Assembly: GCF_000143415.4 (NCBI RefSeq)
Contig: NW_003314332.1
Coordinates: 218,961-282,960, forward strand
Source: Selaginella moellendorffii
Lineage: Eukaryota > Streptophyta > Lycopodiopsida > Selaginellales > Selaginellaceae
Direction of reading: 5' to 3'
DNA: 64,000 nucleotides
The notes below the pieces were generated by a model. That model did no database searches. It worked only from the letters and a program-made list of their open reading frames with translations, and was not told the origin of the DNA. The position numbers and the translations under genes are program-made. This document shows positions 25,004-36,138 of this stretch, piece after piece (the first letter of the stretch is position 1; each line of letters opens with the position of its first letter).

Positions 25004-27301
25004 GCAGCTCGCAATTTTGTGTATGAGGCATTACGGTCATCTGTTGATGCTTCAGAACATCAGGTGGGGGGCATGGTCTTCCAGAGGGGTTTGGTCTGTA
25101 TGAAGGCATGGAGAATCATTTATGGAGTCCCTCGAACCACATTCTACAGAATCAAAACTGAGTTCGAGGAACAAAGGGTTCAACAGGCAGTCCATGGGAA
25201 TGACAGTACGCACAAAACCAGGGGTCATGTTGTATATGGAGAGGCAATCTTCAAGAGGTTTGTCGAGACATGTAGCAAGCAGCAACCACATAAAACCCGC
25301 CTCTTGGAAGATGGAACACGAGACACCCAACGAGTTCTCCCTTGCATGTATACCAAGGGGGCCATATTAGAAGATGTGAATCGGGAACTCCAGAGTAATG
25401 GCTACAGGAAGCTGAGAAAATCTAGATTTAGTAAATTGTAGCAACAGGTTCAGGGATGTGAGTATAGGAAAGTACTCCAGCTTTTCAAAGTGTGACGAGT
25501 GCACTGCTATCAAAATTGCTTTGTCGAAGAATTCTTGCAGCGCTCAAAAGCGAGAGACGTTGGTTAGAAGGCGGCTCGACCACAACATCGAGCAGAGAAG
25601 CTGCAGGACTGCATATTATCATAACAGGATTCTCTCCATGGAGAGACCTGACTCTTACCTCTGCATCATCCACGACAAAATGGACTAGAAAAAGACGTGC
25701 TTACCTCGACTCAATCCTACCCCCAAGGCAATCTCTTCATGCCTGTGTCTCTGTTTGGCATAATCGCTCATGGGCATGGTGCCCAGAACTATGGGAACTT
25801 CTTTATACCTCTATGGGGTGGCGGGGGTGCAAACATGATGATTGCGTCCCTAGCAAAACACTTAAGGTCTCTGCAAAGTGCGCAGACTGAGCTGAACAGC
25901 CAACCCTTGCATAAGGCCCTTGTCGAACGAACCCCATACAGGGTTCAGCTGGAGGAGGAGCAAAGGCTTGCAATATCGCGTGGGGCCCCATGCCATCCCA
26001 GTGAATATGTTGGCCGTCAGATTGTAGGGTTATCACGTGAGGCCTCATGCCATTCCGACGAGGCTGGTCGCCCGGTGAATGCACAGCCTCATCCAAACGA
26101 AGTAGAATCTCAAGGAAGTTCTTGCGGCCGATGTGGCCTTCCACCCCATCTTCTGCTCCAAACAGACAATACTGGCAGTGAGAACAAAAACATGTACGTC
26201 TTCGCGTACTTGGCGATGCTTGTTGCCAAAGGCATATTTTAAACGGTTACACTTGGCTTTCTCATGGTTGGGCACACTCATGAAGACGTCGATGCCATGT
26301 TCAGTCACCTGGCAGAGTCCCTCCGGTGATCCAATGTCCTCACCCTCCCACATCTCTACGATGAATTCCAAAATTGCATCAAAGGCACTGTTGAAGCTGC
26401 ACTTGTGACAGAGGTTCCAGACTTTAAGGGGTTTGTAAGAGGCTACATCAGGGACGGATCCGAAACGCTGATTGGCCACTCCAAGCCTCTTCAGTTTCAT
26501 TTCAGCATGCGTGACGGTGCTCCAGTGATGAGGTACAAGATGAGAGAATGGGACACAGTGTGGCTGCCAGTGGATGGCATTGAACTCTTCAAGGGAGATC
26601 CCATAACTGGGGAACCTATGATTCCTCAGGGTTCCCCACGGCCGATGCACCTGGATGGACTCAAAGACCAGGAAAGTATAGTGTCCGGGATTAGATAGCA
26701 TATTGCCTTCTGGAAGAGGGGGTTGGTGTTTGGTGGAGAATCCTATTTTAAGAGGTGCAAGCCTTTGCTCGAATACTGGGAGAAGATTATATCTGCTATC
26801 CAAAATGGGCCGGTTGTATATGAAGAATTGGAAGAGTCCTTTTGGCCAGAACCCAGAGCACCAAATAGTAGTGGAACAATGTCCTTTGGAAATGCAGTGA
26901 CAGATAATGATGTTGAGGATCACTATTGTGGGCCGAGGAACAAGAAGTCGGATTCAGCATTCAATCCAGTACAGGTCTGCAAAGGAATGGTCGTGCTTGT
27001 CAGACCCAGTAATAAAAAACAAATGATATGGGTGGGGCGCTGCATCACTGATGCAGAGGAGGAAGCGGAAACTAACTCCTTCAATGTAACTGTGGAGTGG
27101 TTCAAGCCAAGTTCCGGATATACGAAGGATTGCCTAGAAAAGAGATGGGTGCTAAATCCAAGGGATCCCAGCATGAGCATATCGGTGGATAATGTTGTGC
27201 ATGGTTGGATGTGGAAGCAGAGTGCCACCATCACCTTGCCAGACCATGCAAGAGATGCAGCAAGAGCATTCATAACCCGGGTTCAAGGTGAGATTCATTA
27301 A

Positions 27302-28069
27302 TATTCCTTTACTAAGTTTCTAATGTATTTGATTTCAAGGTGAACAATCCGAATCTGAATCAGAGGAGGCGTGATGGCATGGCGTGATGGCGTGAGGCGT
27401 GACACCAAAAAGGAGGTGTCCACTAGCGCTTAGGCTTATAATGGCGTGTGCCCTCATGCCATTTACTTGATCACCAAATACCTTTTTCCCTTTGCACTAG
27501 TATATCTTAATACCGGTCTGAGAAATAGAATGGCATGTGCCCTCAGGCCTTTTACTAAATCACCTTTGAAAGAAATGCAAGCCTCTATGTCGTAAAAAAA
27601 AAGTACTAGAGAAATTCCTTAATAATATGAATGTTATTTAGTTTCATGAAAATACACTAAAGGTCAAATGAGTTAAATGACTTCTCCAGACTAGCAATGC
27701 CTCTTGCTACACCTTCACAATTAGATTCGTTAGAAAAAGATAACATTGAATAATATCTAAATGTTCTCACCATTAAGTTATATGTCTGGCTAATAGGAAT
27801 GACGTTCATCTTGGAAAGCTCACCACACGCTCAATGAACAAACAAATAGTGTGTGCGCGCATGCCATCGCTCTTCTTTAGCTTCATATTCGGCTTGTTCA
27901 CCTTGACAATGAGATTTATTATACAACCAGATGGACTCAGTCTGGACACAAAGTCACCACGCTAGTCACCATGCCCCAGATATGTCTAGCCCCTGGACAA
28001 AAAACATATAATTTCACGTTATTTTCAAATACTTGAAAATTTGTACCTAGTCCCATTTTACTGAATAAA
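27302..28069. other. E1 right subterminal region with remnant of the SPYYTPG gene
   Basis: Only the last codons (KKEVSTSA, about 27407-27433, plus strand here in reverse orientation relative to E2) survive of the small gene that is complete in E2 at 32327-32584. About 700 bp have been lost in E1. The rest matches 31691-32340 of E2 in inverse order, with palindromes at 27441, 27530 and 27846, and no other gene. Confidence 0.65.
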
Positions 28070-28093
28070 TCCCACTTTAACAAAATAGAGCTT
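28070..28093 (-). repeat. E1 right terminal inverted repeat
   Basis: Exact reverse complement of 5524-5547. It is followed by AAAC (28094-28097), duplicating 5520-5523. Confidence 0.85.
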
Positions 28094-28980
28094 AAACAGC
28101 CAAGCACATCAAGCCTCCAAGTTCCTAACATCCCTTGGTACAACAAAACTTGATCATGAGACCCTCTAAATCCTAAGCCTTGGGTGCAACACTTGCTTCG
28201 GGATATTGGGGCAAAACACCATGGCCTAACGGCCCGGTGTGGGTACCTCTACCCCCCCACTTCTATCCCAAAGGGAAGGCCCAAGCCCCTAGGAAGGGTG
28301 AGGACCAATAAGCCATTAGGTACTCAAGTGGGGCACCACTCCACTTGAGCCGGGAGCACCGCAGTCGGTTTCCCTTTCGAGAGTGGGAGCTGCTCTTGAG
28401 CACTTCCTTGGGTAGCCCCTCCGGCACCACCTAAGTCCATGCTCACTCCCACTCAAGGCCCCTTGGCCCCAATCTTAACCTCAAGTTCATTTGGAAGCAC
28501 TGTTGGAGAGTTCCTTCAAACTGGTTCCTAGACCTCACTATCCCTACTATACTTTTGGAACCCCCTGCATCCCCCCCCCCCCGCCCCCTGGGAGACGCAC
28601 GCTTTGGGCTTTTACCCCTTGAACCCCTTGACCTGTATTAGTACTCAGTCTCAAACTCGATCTTGGACTTGATCTCAGACCTGACTTCGGATTTGGTCTC
28701 CGACTTGATCTCGGACTCGATCTCTGACCCAATCTCGGACTCGACTTCGGACTCAACCTCGGACTCGGTCTCGGACCCGATCTCGGATCTTGGACTCTAT
28801 CTTGAACTCGGTCTCTGAGTCGGCCTCAAACTCGATTCCAGACTCTATCTCGAACTCGGTCTCAGAGTCGGTCTTGGACTCGATCTCAGACTCGGTCCCA
28901 TTCGATAAACTCTTTGTCATTTTGGTCATGCTTTCAGGGATCCTTTAGCCTACGACACCTTGGGGAGTTGGTTCTTTACA
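28094..28980 (-). repeat. Gypsy 3' LTR, second part
   Basis: Continues the LTR after E1 and ends GGTTCTTTACA at 28980. It aligns with 60090-60814, but has about 110 extra bp (28185-28290) that the 5' LTR lacks. It includes the GGACTCGATCTC-type repeat at 28650-28900. The internal polypurine tract (GGGTGGTGGAGT on the minus strand) follows at 28981-28991. Confidence 0.8.
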
Positions 28981-28991
28981 ACTCCACCACC

Positions 28992-29434
28992 CATAGAAGA
29001 AGTTTGATGCCCACATTGAATGTCTCTTTTTATCCTACGACTTGTTGACCATGTCTCTGGGGGCATCCCCCCACTTAGTAGTGTGCCTAAGTTAGCCTCC
29101 CCGGCCAAGAGCCCATGACAATGGAATATAGGTGTCCCTATACTCCTCACCTCACCACGCCCTAGTATGGGGTCAGGACTTGAACCCAGCCTTGCTTTAC
29201 TAGGGGGTTGGGACTCGAACCCAACCTCCGTAGAATACGTCTATGGATTTGACATCCCTGTGGGGAGTCGAGTTTAGTTCCCTATGCCTGGTTGACCTAG
29301 CTAACCCATGCTAATTAGCTTACCTTTGGCGCGCCTTTGGGTCCCAACATATACCATTGCTCAACTTCACAAATTGATATTTTAATTGAACTTTGCATAA
29401 GTACATAGAGTTCTGCCTTGCAGAAATTCCTCCA
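28992..29434. other. Gypsy 3' internal non-coding region
   Basis: Between the polypurine tract and the end of pol. It includes two GGACT(C/T)GAACCCA sequences (29185-29225) of the same kind as in the LARD interior, supporting common descent of the two elements. No gene is seen. Confidence 0.6.
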
Positions 29435-30148
29435 CTAGATCTCGCGCTTCTCCTCCGGTTCCCATGTTGCTTCGCAGTGTGGAAATCCTTTCCACTTCAT
29501 ATGGAACTCTCTCACCTCGCGTCCTTGTCGCTTGCTCTTGCGCGCATTGAGGATGGCCTCGACTTTATATTCCTCTTCCCCTTGGATAACCTCAGGTAAA
29601 GGTCTTATTTGGTCCTTGAGAAGCGGATCCTCAAAGTACGGCTTGAGTAAGTTCATGTGAAACATTGGGTGCACTTCCCCATCTTTCGAGAAAGTCGGAG
29701 ACAGTAAGCCACTTTACCGATTCGTGCCTCAATCTCGTAAGGCCCCGTGAACTTGCTTAAAGAATTCAAGATCAATTCATTTACAGGAATACATGCATTT
29801 TTACCTTTGGGTCAACTTTTGGCTGATCCCACTTGGTAGCCTGAGGTTCTTGGTGTTCAGCCACACCTTCTCCCCAGGTTGGAACTCTACATCTCGGCGC
29901 TTTTGGTTCATGTACTTGGTTTGCCTTTGTTGAGCCCGTTCCAAGGAATCCCTCACGAGATTCCAAATGTTGAGTCTTTCCGCTGTGAATGCCTCCACTG
30001 CGGGTGACTCTCCATGATACTCGGCCATGCCAAGTTCCACAGGACTTTCAATAGCTCGCCCATTGATGACTTTCCATGGACTCACTCCAATACTCGAATG
30101 TGGTGAGCTGTTATAACACATTTCGCAAGTCCCAAATGACTTATCCAA
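29435..30148 (-). pseudogene. Gypsy integrase C-terminal region and chromodomain
   Basis: The part at 29801-30148 has the end of the integrase core (NSSPHSSIGVSPWKVINGR) and the C-terminal VWLNTKNLRLPSG. The part at 29435-29674 has LLKPYFEDP and a chromodomain-like EYKVEAILNARKSK...FHMKWKGFP...TWEPEE. Chromodomains direct chromovirus integration to marked chromatin. The two parts are separated by stops and a frame change, so the gene is dead. Confidence 0.8.
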
Positions 30149-30395
30149 TCGGTCTAGTCTCTCGAGACATAGCCTCGCAAATAATCCTCTAGCTGCCTAT
30201 TCACCCTTTCCGTTTGCCCGTCTGTCAAAAAGTGTTAGTGCCATCAAACTTGACTTACTACCCAATACCTGTCTATGGGTGATAGGCTGTCCTGAATTTC
30301 AACTTGGTGCGATACTGTTCCAGGAGAGTTCTCCAAAACCTACTGATGAAGATCTTATCTCAATCTGAGATAATCTCTTCTAGCCTTCCCTACAC

Positions 30396-31061
30396 TCAAA
30401 CCACTTGTTCAAAGAACAGCTTCGCCACACCTTCCGCATCCACTTCCATTGTGGTGGGTATGAAATGTGCCATCTTCGAAAATCGGTCCACCACCACAAA
30501 TATCGCATCGAACCCCTCGCTTGGGAGGAGTCCCATAATGAAGTCCATCGTAAGATATTTCCACGGACGATTTGGAATTAGGATGCTATGTAACAAGCCC
30601 TCACTCGCTTTAGTCACAGCTTTGACATATTGACATGTTGGACATGTCTTTACATAGTCTTGGACGTCTTTAGCTATATCTGGTCAGTGATACTTCCTTT
30701 TGAGTAAGCCCATTGTTTTGGGCACTCCACCATGTCCTGCAAAAGGTTCGTCATGACACTCTTCTAAGGCTACCTTCCTTAGTTCCCCTTCTGGAATATA
30801 CACCCGTGTTTGCTTATAATAGATGAGTCCGTTGCATTCTGCATAGCCCGTTTTCTCTTTCGTTGGTAGCTCACCTCTCTGATGAGCTTCCCGTGCCTCT
30901 AGATTCCTCAGCAACACTTCTTGTGCTAGACCATCGTTCTCATATACTGTCCGCACATCATCCCAAAAGGTTGCTATCGCGCTAGATATTGCTAACTTCA
31001 AGCTCGACTTAGTGCATCTGCCACGATGTTGCTCTTCCCAGGCTTGTACAGAATCTCGCAA
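30396..31061 (-). pseudogene. Gypsy integrase zinc-binding and catalytic core
   Basis: The N-terminal H2C2 region runs from HDEPFAGHGGVPKTMGLLKR through TCPTCQ (about 30640-30760). The core begins in the segment with LTMDFIMGLLPS and VVVDRFSKMAHF (30396-30617), which supplies the first catalytic Asp region. A stop separates the two after KRKYH and others follow, so no functional integrase is encoded. Confidence 0.8.
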
Positions 31062-31666
31062 TCAAACTCGGCCAAAGCATTGGCCCACCGACTCTGTTTC
31101 CCTCTCAGGTCGGGTTGTGATAAGAAGTGTTTCATTGCCACATTGTCCGTGTAAACCTTGAAGTGTCTCCCAAGGTAGTGTCGCCATTCCTTGAGTGCCT
31201 TGACCACCGCAAACAATTCTTTCTCATGGGTAGGCCATTTCCATTGAGCCTTGTCCAACTTCTTCGAGAAGAATGCTATTGGATGGTTGTCTTGCTTCAA
31301 AACTGCGCCCAACGCAAAGTCTAAAGCATCCGTTTCTACCTCAAAGTCCTTACCAAAGTTTGGTAATGCCAACACGGAAGCCTTCCTCAACTTCCCTTTG
31401 AGGTAAACAAATGCCGCCTCGCATTCCGCTATCCATACCATCTTCCCTTTTCCCGTTTAGTCCATTAAGGGCAGAGTTACTCTCGAATAGTGTTTGATAA
31501 ACTTTCGGTAGTAGTTGCATAGCCCCAAGAATGCCCTTAACTCGTGTACATTCGATGGTCACTCCCAATCCTTGATCGCTTGGACCTTCTCAGGGTCCAC
31601 TTTGAGCCCATCCTTGCTCACCACATGCCCGAGAAACTTTACCTCTTGTTGAGCAAAGTCACTTTT
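30998..31666 (-). pseudogene. Gypsy RNase H and RT connection region
   Basis: 30998-31441 encodes an RNase H domain (VETDALDFALGAVL, THEKELFAVVKALKEWRHYL, VYTDN). Upstream, 31442-31666 holds the RT thumb/connection (KFLGHVVSKDG) with stops. The sequence is cut at 31666 by E2. It resumes as RT at 44781 after one copy of the TTTT duplication, and the reading register agrees across the junction. Confidence 0.8.
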
Positions 31667-31690
31667 AAACTCTATTTCGTTAAAGTGGGA
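31667..31690 (+). repeat. E2 left terminal inverted repeat
   Basis: AAACTCTATTTCGTTAAAGT followed by GGGA. It differs from E2's other end at one base (A for G at the third position) and from E1's TIR at one or two bases. Confidence 0.82.
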
Positions 31691-32326
31691 TTTATTCAGT
31701 AAAATAGGACTAGGTACAAATTTTCACGTATTTGAAAATAACGTGAAATTATATGTTTTTTGTCTAGGGGCTAGACATGTCTGGGGCATGGTGACTAGCG
31801 CGGTGACTTTGTGTCTAGACTGAGTCCATCTGGTTGTATAATAAATCTCATTGTCAAGGTGAACAAGCCGAATATGAAGCTAAAGAAGAGCGATGGCATG
31901 CGCGCACACACTATTTGTTTGTTCATTGAGCGTGTGGTGAGCTTTCCAAGATGAACGTCATTCCTATTAGCCAGACATATAACTTAATGGTGAGAACATT
32001 TAGATATTATTCAATGTTATCTTTTTCTAACGAATCTAATTGTGAAGGTGTAGCAAGAGGCATTGCTAGTCTGGAGAAGTCATTTAACTCATTTGACCCT
32101 TAGTGTATTTTCATGAAACTAAATAACATTCATATTATTAAGGAATTTCTCTAGTACTTTTTTTTTACGACATAGAGGCTTGCATTTCTTTCAAAGGTGA
32201 TTTAGTAAAAGGCCTGAGGGCACATGCCATTCTATTTCTCAGACCGGTATTAAGATATACTAGTGCAAAGGGAAAAAGGTATTTGGTGATCAAGTAAATG
32301 GCATGAGGGCACACGCCATTATAAGC
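31691..32326. other. E2 left subterminal region, no gene
   Basis: Non-coding, matching 27434-28069 of E1 in reverse. Palindromes start at 31893, 32209 and 32298. A poly-T run lies at about 32160. Confidence 0.65.
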
Positions 32327-32584
32327 CTAAGCGCTAGTGGACACCTCCTTTTTGGTACTCTCAGCGGTACTATCATCCTTCTCCGGATCAGTTGTTTTGC
32401 TTTGGATTGTTGTCTTTGACGTTACTGGGGCATTCTCAATAGTTGTTAATGTTGCCGTTTGTTCAGAAAAATGATCACCTGGAGTATAGTACGGGGAGTT
32501 TGGAAGACTTATATATTCTACATCTTCTCCTATCTCCTTCTCCGTCTCCTTTTCTGCCTCACTTACAGATTTTGTGCTTGCCAT
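32327..32584 (-). CDS. Small protein with SLPxSPYYTPG motif
   Basis: About 85 codons from the ATG at 32584-32582 (an upstream in-frame ATG at 32686 would add 34 residues). It is rich in Ser, Thr, Glu and Lys, with a central motif VEYISLPNSPYYTPG followed by NAPVTSKTTIQSK. E3 encodes a clear relative at 57873-58187 with VNFVSLPQSPYYTPG and NAPVTSETTVQSK, although the two transposons have different TIRs and transposases. No known domain is recognised. Conservation across two transposon families suggests a real gene with a shared transposon-related role. It is mostly deleted in E1. Confidence 0.65.
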   Translation of the reverse strand: MASTKSVSEAEKETEKEIGEDVEYISLPNSPYYTPGDHFSEQTATLTTIENAPVTSKTTIQSKTTDPEKDDSTAESTKKEVSTSA

Positions 32585-32686
32585 GAGAACGCTCTTCACC
32601 CTAAAATATGGAGTTCGTTGTGTTATAAAAGGAAACCAACACACATGCTGCAAGGGAATGATGGTACATAAAGCACGTAAGCCCAC

Positions 32687-33069
32687 AATATGGGTTTATG
32701 TGCCATTAATATGGGCCACACGCCATATTATTAGATTTATGCACGTGTGATTGGTAAATGCATATGTCACATCATCTTTGTTTTACCTCACACACTATAT
32801 CAGGCATAATGAACCATATCACATGTGCGCACATGCTATATATATGGAGAAGTATTATGCAAGGATAGAAAAATTCAATGCATGATTGTGGAGAGCAATG
32901 GCATGAAGCCACATGCTAAATAACATTTTAGAGAAAGAATTAAAATAGAAACATGCAAACAGTATTGAGTGGACCAAGACTTAGAAGTGCACAATTGAAT
33001 GAGGTATTTCTAATAAATATTTCACTCACCTCATATAGGAATGGCTACCACTCTATAATGGTGTATCAC
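32687..33069. other. E2 region upstream of the small gene
   Basis: Non-coding, with a partial palindrome at 32708-32726 and several CACGTG-like and CACATGC-like half sites. E1 lacks this stretch. It probably holds the 5' region of the small gene and the 3' end of the transposase gene. Confidence 0.5.
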
Positions 33070-36000
33070 TTAATGAATCTCACCTTGAACCCGGGTTATG
33101 AATGCTCTTGCTGCATCTCTTGCATGGTCTGGCAAGGTGATGGTGGCACTCTGCTTCCGCATCCAACCATGCACAACATTATCCACCGACATGCTAATGC
33201 TGGGATCCCTTGGATTCAGCACCCATCTCTTTTCTAGACAATCCTTCGTATATCCGGAACTTGGCTTGAACCACTCCACAGTTACATTGAAGGAGTTAGT
33301 TTCTGTGTCCTCCTCTGCATCAGTGATGCAGCGCCCCACCCATATCATTTGTTTTTTATTACTGGGTCTGACAAGCACAACCATTCCTTTGCAGACCTAT
33401 ACTGGATTGAATGCTGAATCCGACTTCTTATTCCTCGGCCCACAATAGTGATCCTCAACATCGTTATCTGTCACTGCATTTCCAGAGGACATTATTCCGC
33501 TACTATCTGGTGCTCTGGGTTCTGGCCAAAAGGACTCTTCCAATTCTTCATATACAACCGGCCCATTTTGGATAGCAGATATAATCTTCTCCCAGTATTC
33601 GAGCAAAGGCTTGCACCTCTTAAAATAGGATTCTCCACCAAACACCAACCCCCTCTTCCAGAAGGCAATATGCTATCTAATCCCGGCCACTATACTTTCC
33701 TGGTCTTTGAGTCCATCCGGGTGCATCGGCCATGGGGAACCCTGAGGAATCATAGGTTCCCCAGTTATGGGATCTCTCTTGAAGAGTTCAATGCCGTCCA
33801 CTGGCAGCCACACTATGTCCCATTCTCTCATCTTGTACCTCATCACTGGAGCACCGTCACGCATGCTGAAATGAAACTGAAGAGGCTTGGAGTGGCCAAT
33901 CAGCGTTTCGGATCCATCCCTGATGTAGCCTCTTACAAACCCCTTAAAGTCTGGAACCTCTGTCACAAGTGCAGCTTCAACAGTGCCTTTGATGCAATTT
34001 TGGAATTCATCGTAGAGATGTGGGAGGGTGAGGATATTGGATCGCCAAAGGGACTCTGCCAGGTGACTGAACATGGCATCGACGTCTTCATGAGTGTGCC
34101 CAACCATGAGAAAGCCAAGTGTAACCGTTTCTAATATGCCTTTGGTAACAAGCATCGCCAAGTACGCGAAGACGTACATGTTTTTGTTCTCACTACCAGC
34201 ATTGTCTGTTTGGAGCAGAAGATGGGGTGGAAGGCCACATCGGCCGCAAGAACTTCCTTGAGATTCTGCTTCGTTTGGATGAGGCTGTGCATTCACCGGG
34301 CGACCACCCTCGTCGGAATGGCATGAGGCCTCACGTGATAACCCTACAATCTGACAGCCAACATATTCACTGGGATGGCATGGGGCCCCACGCGATACTG
34401 CAAGCCTTTGCTCCTCCTCCAGCTGAACCCTGTATGGGGTTCGATCGACAAGGGCCTTATGCAAGGGTTGGCCGTTCAGCTCAGTCTGCGCACTTTGCAG
34501 AGACCTTAAGTGTTTTGCTAGGGACGCAATCATTATGTTTGCACCCCCGCCACCCCATAGAGGTACAAAGAAGTTCCCATAGTTCTGGGCACCATGCCCA
34601 TGAGCGATTATGCCAAACAGAGACATAGGCAGCTGCATGGATGAAGAGATTGCCTTGGGGGTAGGATTGAGTCGAGGTAAGCACGTCTTTTTCTGGTCCA
34701 TTTTGTCGTGGATGATGCAGAGGTAAGAGTCAGGTCTCTCCATGGAGAGAATCCTGTTATGATAATATGCAGTCCTACAGCTTCTCTGCTCGATGTTGTG
34801 GTCGAGCCGCCTTCTAACCAACGTCTCTCGCTCTTGAGCGCTGCAAGAATTCTTCGACAAAGCCATTTTGATAGCAGTGCACTCGTCACACTTTGAAAAG
34901 CTGGAGTACTTTCCTATACTCACATCCCTGAACCTGTTGCTCCACAATCTACTAAATCTAGATTGGCTCAGCTTCCTGTAGCCATTACTCTGGAGTTCCC
35001 GATTCACATCTTCCAATATGGCCCCCTTGGTATACATGGAAGGGAGAACTCGTTGGGTGTCTCGTGTTCCATCTTCCAAGAGGCGGGTTTTATGTGGTTG
35101 CTGCTCGCTACATGTCTCGACAAACCTCTTGAAGATTGCCTCTCCATATACAACATGACCCCTGGTTTTGTGCGTACCGTCGTTCCCATGGACTGCCTGT
35201 TGAACCCTTTGTTCCTCGAACTCAGTTTTGATTCTGTAGAATGTGGTTCGAGGGACTCCATAAATGATTCTCCATGCCTTCATGCAGACCAAACCCCTCT
35301 GGAAGACCATGCCCCCCACCTGATGTTCTGAAGCATCAACAGATGACCGTAATGCCTCATACACAAAATTGCGAGCTGCCTTCCAGGACAATGTCTTGTA
35401 TCTTGCTCTCTCCTCTTCAATAGCATCCCAATCAGCATGTTGACAGCACCTCCTCTTGCAACAAGCAACTGTCGAGACCATTTGAACCTCCATCGCCATT
35501 TTCTGCCTTTTCGGTTCGTTGCTCAAATCCCTTTGGCTGCGCTTTAGGAAGGTGTATTTTCTTTTCCCATGAAGAGATGTTCTATCATCAGTTATAGTGG
35601 TGTTTGATTGTGAATCCTTCACATTCTCAAACCCTAAGTGCCTCAATTTCCACCGCACAATGCTTCCAATAGTCAGACTGTTTTCTTCTGTGTCAACAAC
35701 CTCTAAAATCGCAACTCCAATATCATCCCAGCCCAATTCTTGATTAGCAACCGCATCTCTTGGATCGACAACTGTGGCTAAGCCCTCAGCTACCACCTCC
35801 CCCTCGGGGTTGTTTAGAAACACCTTTGCCTGAATCCATGTAGCACGGTTCTTAAGATCCACGGAGGGAACATGCGTCGCACTTGCGCTGTCCCCAACAT
35901 CTGCTTTCTTCTGAAGATTTTTCAAAGCAACAACAACATTTACCCCGACAACCATCTCTCCTTGTTCAATAGCGACCACATTCCTATCGAAGACAGTCTC

Positions 36001-36138
36001 TACTGACACAGCAGCATTGCCTTCCCCAAGCCTTTGACAGTGTATAACAAAGTTCCGATCCATAGACACAAGGGTCCCTTTTGCAACTCTCTTCCCACCA
36101 TTCAAAATGTAAACCTTTTCCCCAACCCTGAAGGCCAT
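33070..36138 (-). pseudogene. DUF7869-type DDE transposase gene of E2, nearly intact
   Basis: The ATG at 36138-36136 opens 821 codons, then TAG (33675-33673, also present in E1), then the same frame continues with one more TAG (33399-33397; CAG in E1) to a final stop at 33072-33070. In order there is an N-terminal FRVGEKVYILNGGKRVAKG domain; an HTH-like AWRIIYGVPRTTFYRIK (about residue 300); KCDECTAIK; HDKMD (about 475); LLLQTDNAGSENKN (about 640); VGHTHEDVDAMFS (about 680); and a C-terminal MIWVGRC...VEWFKPSSGYTK region. The spaced D, D/N and H/E/D motifs fit an RNase-H-fold DDE transposase. Two of the element's palindromes lie in its coding sequence (34318, 34375). Confidence 0.8.

Larger units (their letters stand above)
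16472..27301 (+). pseudogene. DUF7869-type DDE transposase gene of E1, split by an LTR element
   Basis: Coding parts are 16472-17090 and 25009-27301, separated by the LTR element at 17091-25003. The first part lacks the N-terminal about 50 codons present in E2. The rest has a helix-turn-helix-like segment (KAWRIIYGVPRTTFYRIK), a zinc-like KCDECTAIK, then DDE-like core motifs HDKMD, LLLQTDNTGSENKN and VGHTHEDVDAMFS, and a C-terminal domain (GMVVLVRPSNKKQMIWVGRC). Lesions include TAG at 16626-16628, a 2-bp deletion near 25438, TAA near 26239, TGA near 26327 and TAG near 26696; the last is shared with E2. Its presumed role is end recognition and strand transfer for E1/E2. The family assignment rests on recognised motifs. 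Confidence 0.75.
5621..27867. repeat. Dispersed palindrome family in E1 (core GGCRTGWGGCCWCAYGCC)
   Basis: 22-bp sites (core plus AT/AT edges) start at 5910, 6987, 7062, 8283, 8474, 8615, 10114, 11387, 11447, 11524, 12310, 15792 (25 bp), 16407, 25975, 26032, 27441, 27530 and 27846. Weaker ones are at 5621, 12232, 15721 and 27387. The site at 7062-7083 is a perfect palindrome. Sites lie in non-coding regions, in introns and in coding sequence. None is found in the hAT, the LARD-like element, the gypsy sequence or E3. Most variation is CG versus CA/TG in each arm, consistent with CpG decay of a common ancestor. Confidence 0.9.
5524..28093 (+). mobile_element. E1: giant TIR DNA transposon (first copy)
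   Basis: Bounded by inverted termini starting AAGCTCTATTTTGTTAAAGT (left 5524-5547, right 28070-28093) and flanked by the 4-bp duplication AAAC. It is 22,570 bp as it stands, or about 12.1 kb after subtracting the hAT element and the LTR element. It contains a ParB/methyltransferase-like/HAD gene (minus strand), a DUF7869-type transposase gene (plus strand), a divergent intergenic region with telomere-type repeats, and about twenty copies of an 18-bp palindrome. E2 is a second copy in the opposite orientation at 31667-44776. Confidence 0.85.
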
